Source: Planotetraspora mira
Lineage (GTDB): Bacteria; Actinomycetota; Actinomycetes; Streptosporangiales; Streptosporangiaceae
Reading direction: 5' to 3'
Length of the DNA: 64,000 bases
Assembly (NCBI RefSeq): GCF_016863275.1
Contig: NZ_BOOO01000004.1
Span: 62,001-126,000, forward strand
In this document: piece by piece, positions 51,976-60,604 of the stretch
Numbering within the stretch: position 1 is the first letter of the stretch
Layout of the letters: each line of letters opens with the position of its first letter
The notes under the pieces: model-generated
Told to the model about the DNA's origin: nothing
Database searches by the model: none
What the model saw: the letters and a program-made list of their open reading frames with translations, nothing else
Translations under genes and position numbers: made by a program

Positions 51976-52696
51976 CCTGGACCTCCCTGACGTATCTGCA
52001 GAAGAGGAAGCCGTCCTCTTCCAGGACCTGGGCGAGCACGAGGGGGGTCTGCGACGCCACGCCGTTGAGGATGCGGGCGGCGTCCCCGCCGAGGAGCACG
52101 GGGCTGATCGACAGTGACAGCTCGTCGACCAGCCCGGCGGCCGCGAGCTGGGCGTTGAGGCGGGGGCCGCCCTCGCACAGGATCCTGCCGAGCCCTCTGG
52201 CGCGCAGTTCGCGCACGGCGAGCGGCATGTCGACCCTGTCGTCTCCGGCGATGACGACGTCGGCGTTCTTGGCCGCCTCCTCGCGGCGGTCCTGCGGGGC
52301 GGCCTCCGTCGTTATGACGATGGGCCGCGCGTACGGCTCGGCCTCGGTGAACAGCGGACCGCCGAGGTCGAGGTCGAGCCGCCGCGTGATGACGGCGATC
52401 GGCGGGGCGGGCGGGCGTCCCTCCCGCAGGACGGACCACGACGCGCGGGGCCGGGCCGGGCCGTATCCCTCGGTGCGGACCGTCGCCGCTCCCGCGAGGA
52501 CCACGTCGGACAGCCCGCGCATGATGCCGAAGATCCTGCGGTCGCCCTCGCCGGACAGGCCTGCGGACAGGCCCTTCGTCCAGGCCGCCCCGTCGGCGCT
52601 GGCCACCATGTTGAGCCTCAGCCATTCGTCACGCGGGTAGGCGTAGGACGCGACGAGATCGGGATCGTCCTCGACGTCGGGATGGATACGGCGCAC
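51959..52696 (-). CDS. RibD C-terminal-type pyrimidine/flavin-pathway reductase
   Basis: About 245 residues from the GTG at 52696; the frame stays open upstream to 52795. Dihydrofolate-reductase-like RibD-C fold: WLRLNMVASADGAAWTKGLSAGLSGEGDRRIFGIMRGLSDVVLAGAATVRTEGYGP and LCEGGPRLNAQLAAAGLVDELSLSISPVLLGGDAARI. These proteins reduce the ribosyl group in riboflavin synthesis or related substrates. Its 3' end overlaps ligC by 17 bases, suggesting co-transcription; a functional link to DNA ligation is not evident. The ribosome site is weak. Confidence 0.88.
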   Translation of the reverse strand: MRRIHPDVEDDPDLVASYAYPRDEWLRLNMVASADGAAWTKGLSAGLSGEGDRRIFGIMRGLSDVVLAGAATVRTEGYGPARPRASWSVLREGRPPAPPIAVITRRLDLDLGGPLFTEAEPYARPIVITTEAAPQDRREEAAKNADVVIAGDDRVDMPLAVRELRARGLGRILCEGGPRLNAQLAAAGLVDELSLSISPVLLGGDAARILNGVASQTPLVLAQVLEEDGFLFCRYVREVQDGTAG

Positions 52697-52836
52697 GGTC
52701 TCTACATTGGCACACGCGGGCGACAGACCGGCAGAGCGGAGACGAGCCGATAACGGTTCGATGTCACAGCGTGTGAGACGGCACGGAGTTGACAAAAGAC
52801 CTCACAGGAAAGTTCGGAAACCTGTCGGAGGGGCCC

Positions 52837-53238
52837 GTGCAACTCGCCGCGCTCACAGTTTGGCTGGTCTCGACCCTGGCCGGGCTCTACCTCATGATCC
52901 GGTGGCTGGCCGACGGCGGTCTGCGTCCCCAGGTCACCAAGGTCACCCGCTACCCCCGCACTCTGATCGTCGGCCACCCGGCCCTCGCCGTCGCCGGGCT
53001 CGCCCTCTGGGTGGCCTTCCTCCTCACTCACGACGAGGGCTACGCGTGGGCCGCCCTGGTCGTGATCACAGCGGTCGCGCTGCTCGGTTTCACGATGCTG
53101 ACGCGCTGGCTGGGCGGCGGGCGTCACGCGCGAGACTCGGGAAGACGCCGCCCGATGGCCGCCATCCTGCTCCACGGGGTGACGGGGCTGTCCACCTTCG
53201 TGCTCGTCATGCTGATCACGACGACGATCCGCTGGTAG
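52837..53238 (+). CDS. Small four-helix membrane protein
   Basis: 133 residues. Four hydrophobic segments (LAALTVWLVSTLAGLYLMIRWL; HPALAVAGLALWVAFLLTH; WAALVVITAVALLGFTML; GVTGLSTFVLVMLITTTI) with a basic loop (RHARDSGRRRPM) between the third and fourth. GTG at 52837 after CGGAGGGG is chosen; a TTG at 52789 would add 16 residues. I do not recognise the family. Short gap (32 bases) to the acyl-CoA dehydrogenase gene. Confidence 0.75.
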   Translation: MQLAALTVWLVSTLAGLYLMIRWLADGGLRPQVTKVTRYPRTLIVGHPALAVAGLALWVAFLLTHDEGYAWAALVVITAVALLGFTMLTRWLGGGRHARDSGRRRPMAAILLHGVTGLSTFVLVMLITTTIRW

Positions 53239-53270
53239 CGCCGAGCGGGAAGGCGATCTACAGTGCGCGC

Positions 53271-55331
53271 ATGGGCATCGGGCTGACCACCGACCATCGG
53301 GATCTCGCAGCCGCCGTACGGCGCTTCTCGGAGCGGCGGGTCTCCGCCAGAGCCGCCGATCACCGGGAGTTCTGGGACGACCTGGCCACGCAGGGGCTGC
53401 TCGGCCTGCACCTGCCCGAGGAGCACGGCGGCCAGGGGTTCGGGCCGCCCGAGCTCGCCGTCGTCCTGGAGGTGCTGGGCGAACGCTGCACCCCCGGCCC
53501 CTTCCTGCCCACGGTGATCGCGTCCGCGGTCATCGCCGAGTGGGGGACGGAGAAGCTCCGGGCCGAACTGCTCCCCCTTCTCGCCGACGGCTCACTCACC
53601 GCCGCCGTGGCGCTTCCGGAGACCTCCCAGGAGGGCCTCGCACTCGGCGAGCCGGACGCCGGCGTCCTCCTCGTGCCCGTGGACGGCCACTGGGCGGTCC
53701 TCCGCTCAGCGGACGTCACGGTCCGGGCCGTCGCCGGCCTCGATCTCACCCGTGGGCTCGTCCACGTGTCCGCCGACGCCGTGAGCGAGGACCGCGTGCT
53801 GCCGGGGGTGACGTCCGCGACCGTCCGGGACGTGATCTCCGTGCTCGCGGGCGCCGAGGCCTGCGGAGTGGCGGCGTGGGCCGTCACGACGGCGGCCGAG
53901 TACGCCAGGACCCGTGTCCAGTTCGGGCGGCCCATCGGGCAGTTCCAGGGCGTCAAGCACAGGTGCGCCGCGATGCTGGTCGCCCTGGAGCAGGCCAGGG
54001 CTGCGGTGTGGGACGCGGCCCGTGCCGTCGAGGACGGCCACGGGGCGCGGATCGCGGCGGCTGGGGCGGCCGTCCTCGCTCCGGACGCGGCGGTGCGCTG
54101 CGCGGCCGACGCGATCCAGGTGCTCGGCGGCATCGGCTACACCTTCGAGCACGACGCCCACCTCTACTACCGGCGGGCCCTCTCCCTCCGCGCGCTGGTC
54201 GGCGATCCCGGGGTGTGGGCCGGGCAGGTGACGCGGCTCGCGATGGCGGGCGAGCGCCGGGAGCTCGAGCCCGACCTGCCCGACGAGGCCCTGCCGCTGC
54301 GGCAGCGGATCCACGCGGAGGCGGCGCGGCTCGGCGCACTGGATCCCGCGGAGAGGCGTGCCGGGTTCGCGAGCGGAGGCTGGATGATCCCCCACCTGCC
54401 CGAGCCGTGGGGCAGGGCCGCCTCACCGCTGGAGCAGGTGATCATCCAGCAGGAGTTCCGGCATCTCGGCCGGCCCAACCTCGGCATCGCCGCGTGGGCC
54501 GTCCCCTCCATCGCCCGGTACGGCACGCGTGAGCAGCAGGACCGGTTCATCCCCGGGACGCTCAGGGGCGAGTTCGTCTGGTGCCAGCTGTTCAGCGAAC
54601 CGGGAGCCGGCTCCGACCTGGCGTCGTTGTCGACGAAGGCGGTGCGGGCGGAGGGCGGCTGGCTCATCACCGGCCAGAAGATCTGGACGTCCCTCGCCCA
54701 GCACGCCCATTGGGCGATCTGCCTGGCCAGGACCGACCCGGACGTACCCAAGCACGAGGGGATCACGTACTTCCTGGTGGACATGTCATCCCCGGGGGTG
54801 GAGGTCCGCCCGCTCAAGGAGATCAACGGAGACGAGATCTTCAACCAGGTCTTCCTCGACGACGTCTTCGTGCCGGACTCGCTCGTGGTCGGAGAGCCCG
54901 GCCAGGGGTGGCGGGTCGCGCGGGACACCCTGTCGCACGAGCGGGTGTCCCTCGGCGACTCCTGGGGCCCCGGCTCTCAGCACGGCGACATCGTCCGCCA
55001 TCTCGGCAAGGTCGAAGCTCTGCGGGAATCACAACTCGAGGAGGCGGGCCGCCTCTACGCCGAAGGCCACGCCATCTCCGCCCTCGGCCTGCGGGTCACC
55101 CTGGCCCGGCTCGAGGGGACGGACTCCGGCGCCGGCTCCAGCGTGCGCAAACTGCTCGGCATGGGGCAGGCGCAGCGGGTCTCGGAGTTCTGCTGGTCGC
55201 TGGATCCCTCGGACCCCCACTGGAGCAGGATGATCCTCACCACGAGGGCCTTCACGATCGGCGGCGGCACGACCGAGGTGCAGCTGAACATCATCGGGGA
55301 GCGCGCCCTCGGCCTCCCCCGCGACCCCTGA
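53271..55331 (+). CDS. Fused two-domain acyl-CoA dehydrogenase (FadE34-like)
   Basis: 686 residues made of two acyl-CoA dehydrogenase units. Unit 1 (about 1-325): GLLGLHLPEEHGGQGFGPPEL, RTRVQFGRPIGQFQGVKHR, IQVLGGIGYTFEHDAHLYYRR. Unit 2 (about 340-686): FRHLGRPNLGIAAWAVPSIARYGT, QLFSEPGAGSDLASLSTKAV, GWLITGQKIWTS and AFTIGGGTTEVQLNIIGERALGLP. This is the fused form of the heteromeric FadE enzymes that act on bulky CoA thioesters such as steroid side chains (FadE34, about 711 aa). Start ATG 53271 has only AGCGGGAAGG upstream. No steroid genes are in the window. Confidence 0.9.
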   Translation: MGIGLTTDHRDLAAAVRRFSERRVSARAADHREFWDDLATQGLLGLHLPEEHGGQGFGPPELAVVLEVLGERCTPGPFLPTVIASAVIAEWGTEKLRAELLPLLADGSLTAAVALPETSQEGLALGEPDAGVLLVPVDGHWAVLRSADVTVRAVAGLDLTRGLVHVSADAVSEDRVLPGVTSATVRDVISVLAGAEACGVAAWAVTTAAEYARTRVQFGRPIGQFQGVKHRCAAMLVALEQARAAVWDAARAVEDGHGARIAAAGAAVLAPDAAVRCAADAIQVLGGIGYTFEHDAHLYYRRALSLRALVGDPGVWAGQVTRLAMAGERRELEPDLPDEALPLRQRIHAEAARLGALDPAERRAGFASGGWMIPHLPEPWGRAASPLEQVIIQQEFRHLGRPNLGIAAWAVPSIARYGTREQQDRFIPGTLRGEFVWCQLFSEPGAGSDLASLSTKAVRAEGGWLITGQKIWTSLAQHAHWAICLARTDPDVPKHEGITYFLVDMSSPGVEVRPLKEINGDEIFNQVFLDDVFVPDSLVVGEPGQGWRVARDTLSHERVSLGDSWGPGSQHGDIVRHLGKVEALRESQLEEAGRLYAEGHAISALGLRVTLARLEGTDSGAGSSVRKLLGMGQAQRVSEFCWSLDPSDPHWSRMILTTRAFTIGGGTTEVQLNIIGERALGLPRDP

Positions 55332-55510
55332 CCTCCTCCCCCGCGACTCCTGACCTCCGGCCTCGGGGCCCTGGCCGAAACGGCCGGCAGATCAGGTCCG
55401 GCTCTCCCGCGACGCGTCGGCGATGTCTCGACTCGGAATACTCGATGGTCACGTGAGCTGCCGAGGCGTACGGTGAGTGAGTAAGTGATCGCCCCCCGTA
55501 AGGAGCGCCG

Positions 55511-55747
55511 ATGGAGGCTTCGTCGGACGGCCGAATCCTGCTCTTCATCGCCATCGGCATCGCTCTGTTCGTCGCCGGGCGCAAGTTCCAGCTCATGCTC
55601 AACGCGTGGCGGGACTGGCGGAAGGCGGTCGAGGGCCTCCCCAAGCTCCGTTCCACGGCCTGGGGCGGTGTCGGGACGATGATCAGGGTCGGGATGGTCG
55701 CGGCCCTGGTGCTCGTGATCGCGACGATGGTGGACCGTCACGTCTGA
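55511..55747 (+). CDS. Small two-helix membrane protein
   Basis: 78 residues. First helix ILLFIAIGIALFVAG, then a basic stretch RKFQLMLNAWRDWRKAVEG, and second helix TMIRVGMVAALVLVIATMV. TAAGGAG eight bases before the ATG is a good ribosome site, so the ORF is likely real. Unrecognised family. Confidence 0.75.
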   Translation: MEASSDGRILLFIAIGIALFVAGRKFQLMLNAWRDWRKAVEGLPKLRSTAWGGVGTMIRVGMVAALVLVIATMVDRHV

Positions 55748-55765
55748 CCGGATCCCGGCCGGCGT

Positions 55766-56767
55766 TCAGCCGGTGGACGGCCTGGCTCTGGACGGTTGTA
55801 CGCGCATCGGCTCCCCGGGCATCTTGGGATAGTTCGGCGGGTAGGGCATGTCGCCCCGCTCGTCCGCGGCGTACCACTCCAGCAGCGTGTCGATGGCGAA
55901 CGCCTCGTCGTCGATCGCGCGGTGGACGTCGCCCAGCTTCGCGAACCGCTCCGGCATGGTCTTGATGTCGAAGTCGCGGGGGTCGCAACCCTCCAGTTCG
56001 TCCCAGGTCACCGGGGCGGAGACCAGACCGTCAGGGCGGGCGCGGACGGAGTAGGAGCCGACCACCGTGCGGTCCAGGGCGTTCTGGTTGAAGTCGATGA
56101 AGATCTTCTCGCCACGCTCCTCCTTCCACCAGGCGGTCGTCGCGAGGTCCGGCCTGCGGCGTTCCACCTCACGGGCGAGGGCGATGCCGGCGTGCCGTAC
56201 GTCGACGAACGACCAGCGAGGCTCGAGGCGGATGTTGATGTGGATGCCGCGGTTGCCCGACGTCTTCGGGAAACCTTCGACGCCCAGTTCGCCGAGGACC
56301 TCCCTGGCGGTGAACGCGACCTTCCTCGCCTCCTCGAACCCCGTCCCCGGCTGCGGGTCGATGTCGATGCGCAACTCGTCGGGATGCTCCAGGTCGGGCC
56401 TGCGGGCGGCCCAGGGGTGGAAGTCGATCGTGCCGAGGTTGGCGCACCACGCGAAACCGGCGACCTCGGTCGGGCAGAACGCGTCGGCCGTGCGGCCGCT
56501 GGGGAATCGCACGGAGACGGTCTCGATCCAGTCGGGATGCTTGGGCATCCGCTTCTGGTAGATCGCCTCCGCCTCGACCCCGTCCGGATGCCGTTTCAGA
56601 TACGTCGGCCGGTCCCTGAGGGCGCGGAGCACGCCGTCGCCGACGCTGATGTAGTACTCCACCAGGTCGCGCTTGGTGGCGCCGACTGCGGGAAAGTAGA
56701 TCTTGTCCGGGTTCGTGACCTTGACGGTCCGTCCACCGGCGTCGATTTCGATGTACGGCGATGCCAT
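55766..56767 (-). CDS. LigD-type DNA polymerase/primase domain protein
   Basis: 333 residues. Archaeo-eukaryotic primase-like LigD polymerase domain, stand-alone: TNPDKIYFPAVGATKRDLVEYY (N-terminus), ELRIDIDPQPGTGFEEARKVA with the DxD metal ligands, KTSGNRGIHINIRL, and WWKEERGEKIFIDFNQNALDRTVVGSYSVR. Adds nucleotides or short RNA patches during end joining or gap filling. ATG at 56767 restores the usual family length; the upstream open frame to 57082 is read-through. Together with LigC at 51 kb it mirrors mycobacterial PolD plus LigC. Confidence 0.93.
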   Translation of the reverse strand: MASPYIEIDAGGRTVKVTNPDKIYFPAVGATKRDLVEYYISVGDGVLRALRDRPTYLKRHPDGVEAEAIYQKRMPKHPDWIETVSVRFPSGRTADAFCPTEVAGFAWCANLGTIDFHPWAARRPDLEHPDELRIDIDPQPGTGFEEARKVAFTAREVLGELGVEGFPKTSGNRGIHINIRLEPRWSFVDVRHAGIALAREVERRRPDLATTAWWKEERGEKIFIDFNQNALDRTVVGSYSVRARPDGLVSAPVTWDELEGCDPRDFDIKTMPERFAKLGDVHRAIDDEAFAIDTLLEWYAADERGDMPYPPNYPKMPGEPMRVQPSRARPSTG

Positions 56768-57198
56768 GGCTCGGACACTACCCCGGAAGAGCCGGGGAGG
56801 AGGGTCCGTCCCGGGCTGCCAACGGCGGCCGGACCGGGAGCACCCACGAGCCACCGCGCCTACCCGGCGCGGAGCCCGTGGTCGCGGCGTGCACGACGCT
56901 CGTGTGGCGAGCGCCGTCGCCGCGACGGGACGGACACGACGGGCCACCCCTGCGGGCGGCATCCTCTTGCCGCCCTGCGGCGCCCAGCACGGGTAGGGCG
57001 CTTCGCCGTCAGGACGGCGGGACAGGCCGATCCCCTCCCGGAACGGGTGGACGATCAGCCCCCTCATCAGTGAAGACGCCAAAAGACCGGCGAAAGGATG
57101 CTTCGCCGGAAAGAACTCTTGCGGGGAAGATCTCCCGGCTCCGTGTGGTTCTTAGTACGTAATCCCCACAGGGGGCGGCCGCGCTTAGGCTGGTGAAC
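56768..57198. other. Divergent intergenic region between polymerase gene and msrB
   Basis: 431 bases without a credible gene. It contains a perfect 8-base inverted repeat, CCGGCGAA (57087-57094) and TTCGCCGG (57102-57109), loop AGGATGC, which could be an operator or RNA hairpin. TAGGCT at 57186-57191 is a possible -10 for a leaderless msrB transcript. Confidence 0.4.
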
Positions 57199-57600
57199 AT
57201 GGACAAGGTGGTCAAGAGCGACGCCGAGTGGCGGGTGCAGTTGTCTCCCGAGGAGTTCCGCGTCCTCCGGCAGGCGGGGACGGAGCGTCCGTTCACGGGT
57301 GAGTACGTCGACACCAAGACGACGGGCGTCTACTCGTGTCGCGCGTGCGGCGCCGAGTTGTTCCGGTCGGACACGAAGTTCGAGTCCCACTGCGGATGGC
57401 CGTCGTTCTTCGAGCCGTCGAAGTCGGAGGCCGTGACCCTCATCGAGGACGACTCCCTCGGCATGAGGAGGGTGGAGGTCCGCTGCGCCCGCTGCGACTC
57501 CCACCTCGGTCACGTCTTCCACGGCGAGGGCTACGCGACTCCCACGGACGACCGCTACTGCATCAACTCGGTGTCACTGACCCTGCTGCCCGAGAAGTGA
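57199..57600 (+). CDS. msrB: Peptide methionine-(R)-S-oxide reductase
   Basis: 133 residues. Zinc knuckles CRACGAELF and CARCDSHLGH, active-site Cys in DRYCINSVSL near residue 123, and FESHCGWPSFFEP (His/Trp of the substrate pocket). Repairs the R epimer of methionine sulfoxide. No Shine-Dalgarno is present; the ATG lies 7 bases after TAGGCT, consistent with leaderless translation (a GTG at 57193 is the alternative). First gene of the block syntenic with M. tuberculosis Rv2674-Rv2681. Confidence 0.95.
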   Translation: MDKVVKSDAEWRVQLSPEEFRVLRQAGTERPFTGEYVDTKTTGVYSCRACGAELFRSDTKFESHCGWPSFFEPSKSEAVTLIEDDSLGMRRVEVRCARCDSHLGHVFHGEGYATPTDDRYCINSVSLTLLPEK

Positions 57601-57606
57601 CCCCTT

Positions 57607-57643
57607 CCGTACGGCGTGCCCGCCCAGGCGTCACGCCGTACGG
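57607..57643. terminator. Bidirectional hairpin terminator between msrB and hypothetical gene
   Basis: Perfect 12-base inverted repeat, CCGTACGGCGTG (57607-57618) and CACGCCGTACGG (57632-57643), with a 13-base loop, filling the gap between two convergent genes. Confidence 0.8.
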
Positions 57644-57645
57644 CG

Positions 57646-58236
57646 TCATCGGGGTTCGGGGCTGGTGACGCGGCAGTCGGGATCGTCCGGGCCGAGGACG
57701 TTGGCGAGGACCGGGTTCCCGTTCTCCCCCAGATCGGCCTGGACGAAGACGACCCGTGAGGCGTCGCCCTCCGCGGCCAGGTACTCAAGGCCCCGCTCGC
57801 ACAAGGTGATCGCGGCGTCGGAGTCGTCGTCGGCCTCGGGGAGGTCGGTGTAGATCCGGAGATAGCCCCCGGTGGTCCGGATGTCACGGACCAGGGCGGA
57901 CGTGCGGTCCCTCCACCGGGCGCGGAAGTAGGCGACGGCCTTGTCGTCGGTGTAGTCCGACCGTGTCGGCGCCGCCATCTCCACTCCGACCGCCGTCTCC
58001 GGCGCCTCGGATCGTGCGCGGACGCCGACGCGGGCGACCTCCGGCTCATCCGGCCCCGCGGAGGCGGGAGCCGTACGGGATCCGGACGGCCACAGGTGGA
58101 CGGGACCGGTCGTCACGAGAACGGCCGTCGCGATGACCGCCGCGCCCACACTCCCCTCGACGACCCAGGCCCGGGTCCGGGTCTTACGGCGGCGCCCTCT
58201 GGAACGTGCCACGTGCCTCGACACGGCGGCCCTCAC
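57646..58236 (-). CDS. Hypothetical single-pass membrane protein
   Basis: About 196 residues. A very basic N-terminus (RHVARSRGRRRKTRTR) precedes one transmembrane helix (VVEGSVGAAVIATAVLVTTGPV); the remaining ~140 residues face outside and carry two Cys (TLCERG and DPDCRV) that could pair. No family recognised. Start is uncertain: GTG at 58236 is used, GTG at 58275 would add 13 residues. Sits between msrB and hemQ. Confidence 0.7.
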   Translation of the reverse strand: MRAAVSRHVARSRGRRRKTRTRAWVVEGSVGAAVIATAVLVTTGPVHLWPSGSRTAPASAGPDEPEVARVGVRARSEAPETAVGVEMAAPTRSDYTDDKAVAYFRARWRDRTSALVRDIRTTGGYLRIYTDLPEADDDSDAAITLCERGLEYLAAEGDASRVVFVQADLGENGNPVLANVLGPDDPDCRVTSPEPR

Positions 58237-58291
58237 CTGCGTAGGGGATTTCCTCCGAGTATGACAATGTCGCACCGGCGGTTTCCCGGCA

Positions 58292-58993
58292 TCAGGGCAA
58301 CGCGGCGACGAGTTCGCTCACCGGCTTGCGGGTGCCCGTGTAGAAGGGGATCTCGATCCGGGTGTGCAGCCTGGCCTCGGCCCCGCGCAGATGGCGCATC
58401 AGGTCGACGATGCGGTGGAGTTCGTCGGCCTCGAAGGCGAGCATCCACTCGTAGTCGTTCAGCGCGAAGCAGGCGACGGTGTTGGCCCGGACGTCGGGGT
58501 AGTCGCGCGCCATCTTCCCGTGCTCGGCGAGCATCCGCCTGCGGTCGGCGTCGTCCAGCAGATACCACTCCAGGGACCTGACGAACGGGTAGACGCAGAC
58601 GAAGCCCTTCGGCTCCTCATCGGCCAGGAAGGCCGGAATGTGCGACTTGTTGAACTCGGCGGGCCGGTGGAGGGCCATCGCCGACCAGACGGGCTCGCTG
58701 GCCCGGCCGAGCGCGGTACGGCGGAAACGCGTGTAGACCTCCTGGAGGTCCTCCGCGGAGGGCGCGTGCCACCAGAACATGTAGTCGGCGTCGGCCCGGA
58801 AGCCCGAGACGTCGTAGCAGCCGCGGGTCACCACGTCCTTGCCCGCCGACTGCTCCAGGAGCTCGCCCACCTCGCCCGCGACGGCCTCGCGGCCGGGCGG
58901 GAGCTGGTCACGGAGCCGGAAGACCGACCACATCGTGTAGCGGATTACCTGGTTGAGATCGCGCGCCTTGGGCCGCGCGGTGCCGTCCGTCAT
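58292..58993 (-). CDS. hemQ: Coproheme decarboxylase HemQ (chlorite dismutase family)
   Basis: 233 residues. Family landmarks: [18 protein letters not shown] at the N-terminus, [41 protein letters not shown] and [18 protein letters not shown] with the proximal haem His. HemQ converts coproheme III to protoheme b, the last step of the Gram-positive haem route. Lies directly downstream of cgoX (18-base gap). ATG at 58993 or 59002. Confidence 0.95.
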   Translation of the reverse strand: MTDGTARPKARDLNQVIRYTMWSVFRLRDQLPPGREAVAGEVGELLEQSAGKDVVTRGCYDVSGFRADADYMFWWHAPSAEDLQEVYTRFRRTALGRASEPVWSAMALHRPAEFNKSHIPAFLADEEPKGFVCVYPFVRSLEWYLLDDADRRRMLAEHGKMARDYPDVRANTVACFALNDYEWMLAFEADELHRIVDLMRHLRGAEARLHTRIEIPFYTGTRKPVSELVAALP

Positions 58994-59011
58994 GAGGCCC
59001 ATTCTGCCGTC

Positions 59012-60451
59012 TCAGCCGTCCGGTTCCTCCTTCGGCCCGGCGGCGGGGCGGGCGTTCAGGTGCTCCAGGACGCGGGCGGCGGCCGTACGGCCCGTGGCGA
59101 TGCAGGCGGGGATGCCCACTCCGTCGTAGGCGGCTCCGCACAAGGCCAGGCCCGGGTGGTCCGCCACGGCCGCGCGGGCGCGGGCCACACGGTCGAGATG
59201 GCCCACGTCGTACTGGGGAAGCGCGCCGCCCCACCGGGTGACCCGGGTGTCGATCGGCAGCCCGCGGACTCCCATGGTCTCGGTCATCTCGTTCATCGCG
59301 AAGGCCACGAGCTCGGCGTCGTCCCGCTGGAGCAGTGCCTCCTCCCCCAGCCGCCCGATCGAGCAGCGCACGAGGACCAGGTTCGGGTCGGCCTCGCCGA
59401 GGTGCGGCCACTTGGTGGTGCTGAACGTCACGGCCTTGACCGGCCTGCCCTCGACCGGCGGCACGAGGTAGCCGCTGCCGGACGGCGGCTCGGGGAAGGC
59501 GGACCTCGGAGAGGCGAGCGTGACGATCGCCATGCTGGCGTACTCGATCCCGGCCAGCTCCGCCGCCGCCCTCGGCGCCTCCCGCTCCAGCAGCCGCGCG
59601 GCGGCGGTGGCGGGCACGGCCAGGACGACGGCGTCGGCCTCGACGACCTGCTCGTCCCTGGTGGGCCCGGTGATCAGCCGCCAGCCGTCCGGAGTGCGCA
59701 CGAGGTCGCGGACCATCACCCCGGTGCGGACCTCGGCCCCCGACGCCTCGGCCACGGCCGCGGGCAGGCCGCCCAGGCCGCCCTTGAGGGTGGTGAAGAC
59801 CGGACCGGCGTCCTTGGGCGCCTTGGCCGCGAGATCCCGTGCGGCCTTCAGCAGGGACCGCTCCGTACGGGCCGCCGCCGCGACGCCGGGCATCGTCGCC
59901 TCAAGAGAGAGCGTCTCCGCCCGGCCCGCGTAGACCCCGCCGAGCAGCGGCTCGATCATCCGGTCCACGACCTCGCCTCCGACGCGGGCCCTGATGTAGG
60001 CGGCGACCGAGACGTCGGTCGTGACCAGCGTCGGAGGAAGGATCTGATCCATCGGCACGCGGGCCAGGCCGCCGGGCGTCAGGATGCCCGAGCGGGCGAG
60101 CGCCGCCACGTCGGACGGCACGCCCATCACGTGCCCCTTCGGCAGGAGACGGAGCGCCCCCCTGGACAGGATGGCCGACGTGGTCGTGCCGGGGCTCACG
60201 AGCGCGTCACCCAGCCCGACGTGCCGCGCCAGCTCCTTGCCCTCGGGACGCCGCGCGAGCATGGCCTCGGCCCCGGCGTCGATCTCGACGCCGCCGACCT
60301 CCGAGGAGAACAGCTTGCCTCCCGTACGCGGCGCGCCGTCGAGCACAGTGATCTTCAGCGTCGGATCGCCGCGGTGGAGATGCCACGCGGCGGCGAGGCC
60401 GGCGATGCCCGCCCCCACGACGACCACACGCCGGCCAGAGGTCCCGTCCAT
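59012..60451 (-). CDS. cgoX: Coproporphyrinogen III oxidase / protoporphyrinogen oxidase-like flavoprotein
   Basis: 479 residues. FAD motif VVVVGAGIAGLAAAWHLHRG (about residues 9-28), second flavin contacts GGKLFSSEVGGVEIDAGAEAML, and the C-terminal ALCGAAYDGVGIPACIATGRTAA. In organisms with HemQ this enzyme (often annotated HemG/HemY) oxidises coproporphyrinogen III to coproporphyrin III. ATG at 60451 is preferred over the frame opening at 60529. Operon with hemQ. Confidence 0.94.
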   Translation of the reverse strand: MDGTSGRRVVVVGAGIAGLAAAWHLHRGDPTLKITVLDGAPRTGGKLFSSEVGGVEIDAGAEAMLARRPEGKELARHVGLGDALVSPGTTTSAILSRGALRLLPKGHVMGVPSDVAALARSGILTPGGLARVPMDQILPPTLVTTDVSVAAYIRARVGGEVVDRMIEPLLGGVYAGRAETLSLEATMPGVAAAARTERSLLKAARDLAAKAPKDAGPVFTTLKGGLGGLPAAVAEASGAEVRTGVMVRDLVRTPDGWRLITGPTRDEQVVEADAVVLAVPATAAARLLEREAPRAAAELAGIEYASMAIVTLASPRSAFPEPPSGSGYLVPPVEGRPVKAVTFSTTKWPHLGEADPNLVLVRCSIGRLGEEALLQRDDAELVAFAMNEMTETMGVRGLPIDTRVTRWGGALPQYDVGHLDRVARARAAVADHPGLALCGAAYDGVGIPACIATGRTAAARVLEHLNARPAAGPKEEPDG

Positions 60452-60604
60452 ATGGAGAGAAGTTACCGCTCCGTCCCGGTGGTCCCGGCACCGCCGTACA
60501 AGGTCACGAGCCGGCTTCCGGACGGTCACTCGGCGAGATCGACACGTGACGGCATCGTGACGCCGGTACCGAAACCGGCTCGGACGGGAGTCCGTCTCTA
60601 GAGC

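Noticed and set aside
52707-53270. Longer N-terminus of the fused acyl-CoA dehydrogenase
   Set aside because: The upstream in-frame extension overlaps the small membrane protein gene, is Arg-rich and has no family similarity; ATG 53271 fits the dehydrogenase N-terminus.
56761-57162. 133-codon ORF between the polymerase gene and msrB
   Set aside because: Composition is that of random GC-rich DNA, start lies in the polymerase gene, no ribosome site and no motif.
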